From an uncultured Bacilli bacterium (GTDB lineage: Bacteria; Bacillota_I; Bacilli_A; RF39; UBA660): 14,137 bases of DNA. Positions 13,948 through 14,137 of this stretch are shown one piece after another (the stretch's first letter is position 1; every line of letters starts with the position of its first letter). The notes under the pieces were generated by a model that saw only the letters and a program-made list of their open reading frames with translations, was not told where the DNA came from and did no database searches. Position numbers and translations under genes: made by a program. Location: assembly GCA_947853245.1 (NCBI GenBank), contig CANTWP010000077.1, positions 1 to 14,137 on the forward strand. Direction: 5' to 3'.

Positions 13948-13955
13948 ATTGTATG
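13948..13955 (-). promoter_or_regulatory. Candidate sigma-E -10 element of the cotJ unit
   Basis: CATACAAT on the minus strand matches the Bacillus mother-cell sigma-E -10 consensus CATACA-n-T, 20 bases before the start codon. About 14 bp upstream is an ATA-centred sequence (CTATACA) that only loosely fits a sigma-E -35. The assignment is supported by the known sigma-E control of cotJ. Confidence 0.5.
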
Positions 13956-13960
13956 GAATT

Positions 13961-14001
13961 GGTAAATTAGTGTATAGGTAAATGACTAATTTACCTTTTT
14001 T
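13961..14001 (+). repeat. Perfect 11-bp inverted repeat upstream of cotJ, with T6 on the plus strand
   Basis: GGTAAATTAGT (13961-13971) and ACTAATTTACC (13985-13995) are perfect complements around 13 bases; GGTAAAT also recurs at 13977-13983. The plus strand continues with six T, the form of an intrinsic terminator, but no plus-strand gene precedes it. It covers the upstream promoter region of cotJ, so it may instead be an operator. Confidence 0.6.
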
Positions 14002-14023
14002 AATGCTTTTTTTTAAAAAACTA

Positions 14024-14052
14024 TTGCATAACTCACAATTTATTGTTAAAAT
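14024..14052 (+). promoter_or_regulatory. tRNA-His promoter
   Basis: TTGCAT (14024-14029), 17-bp spacer, TAAAAT (14047-14052), about 20 bases before the tRNA. Confidence 0.6.
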
Positions 14053-14072
14053 ATATGTTGTTTAATTGACAT

Positions 14073-14137
14073 GGCGAAATTGGTGAAGTGGTTAACACGG
14101 CGGATTGTGGTTCCGTTATGCAAGGGTTCGATCCCCT
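14073..14137 (+). tRNA. tRNA-His (GTG anticodon), 5' part
   Basis: Acceptor 5' strand GCGAAAT at 14074-14080 preceded by an encoded G-1 (14073), the identity mark of tRNA-His. The D arm has a GTG/CAC stem and AGTGGTTA loop. The anticodon stem GCGGA/TCCGT encloses loop TTGTGGT with anticodon GTG, followed by a 5-base variable loop and T arm AAGGG-TTCGATC-CCCT. The window ends inside the 3' T-stem, so the acceptor 3' strand and CCA status cannot be seen. Confidence 0.95.

Overview
The window reads as a chromosomal segment of a very AT-rich, low-GC Gram-positive bacterium (Firmicutes/Bacilli; an Erysipelotrichia- or RF39-like gut lineage is a plausible guess). Pointers are strong AAGGAGG-type ribosome binding sites, sigma-A promoters with TGn extended -10 boxes, a CIRCE/HrcA operator before an hsp20 gene, and a cotJ spore-coat operon. 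The standard genetic code fits: recognisable tryptophans are TGG and genes stop where their families end.

Layout. 1-1060 (minus): a two-gene unit, an SDR oxidoreductase followed one base later by a PLP-dependent methionine gamma-lyase/aluminium-resistance-type protein cut by the window edge. 1121-2640 (plus): a membrane-anchored peptidoglycan/polysaccharide deacetylase with DUF5011-like Ig repeats. Its reading frame is broken by an A10 run directly after the start codon. 2635-3847 (minus): an orphan coiled-coil protein with a possible phage-type nuclease-like N-terminus. 3872-4358 (minus): hsp20 with its CIRCE-overlapped promoter. 4382-5906 (minus): a large membrane-anchored protein with a DUF4163/DUF3298-like region, divergent from an HdeD/DUF308 membrane protein (5938-6600, plus). 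6872-8784 (plus): the ribosome-associated GTPase TypA/BipA. 8842-9595 (plus): a heavily decayed ABC-F-type ATPase pseudogene. 9616-10675 (plus): a sugar-transfer-associated ATP-grasp protein, convergent with ddl (10749-11726, minus). 11770-12057 (plus): a 56-residue zinc-ribbon protein, convergent with an unknown lipoprotein gene (12087-12794, minus). 12833-13955 (minus): a sporulation unit of a CotJA-CotJB fusion and the Mn-catalase-like CotJC, with a sigma-E-like -10 element. 14024-14137 (plus): a promoter and the 5' part of tRNA-His.

The genes are mostly one- or two-gene transcription units with clear promoters and intrinsic terminators; the three convergent gene pairs each share one palindromic terminator. 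Functional themes are cell-wall building and editing (Ddl, deacetylase, ATP-grasp), stress (Hsp20, HdeD-like, TypA, Mn-catalase-like CotJC) and sporulation. I see no CRISPR array, intact insertion sequence, prophage or defence island. The items most worth following up are the A10 frameshift at the deacetylase start, the CotJA-CotJB fusion, the orphan nuclease-like/coiled-coil protein and the structured leader of the zinc-ribbon gene.
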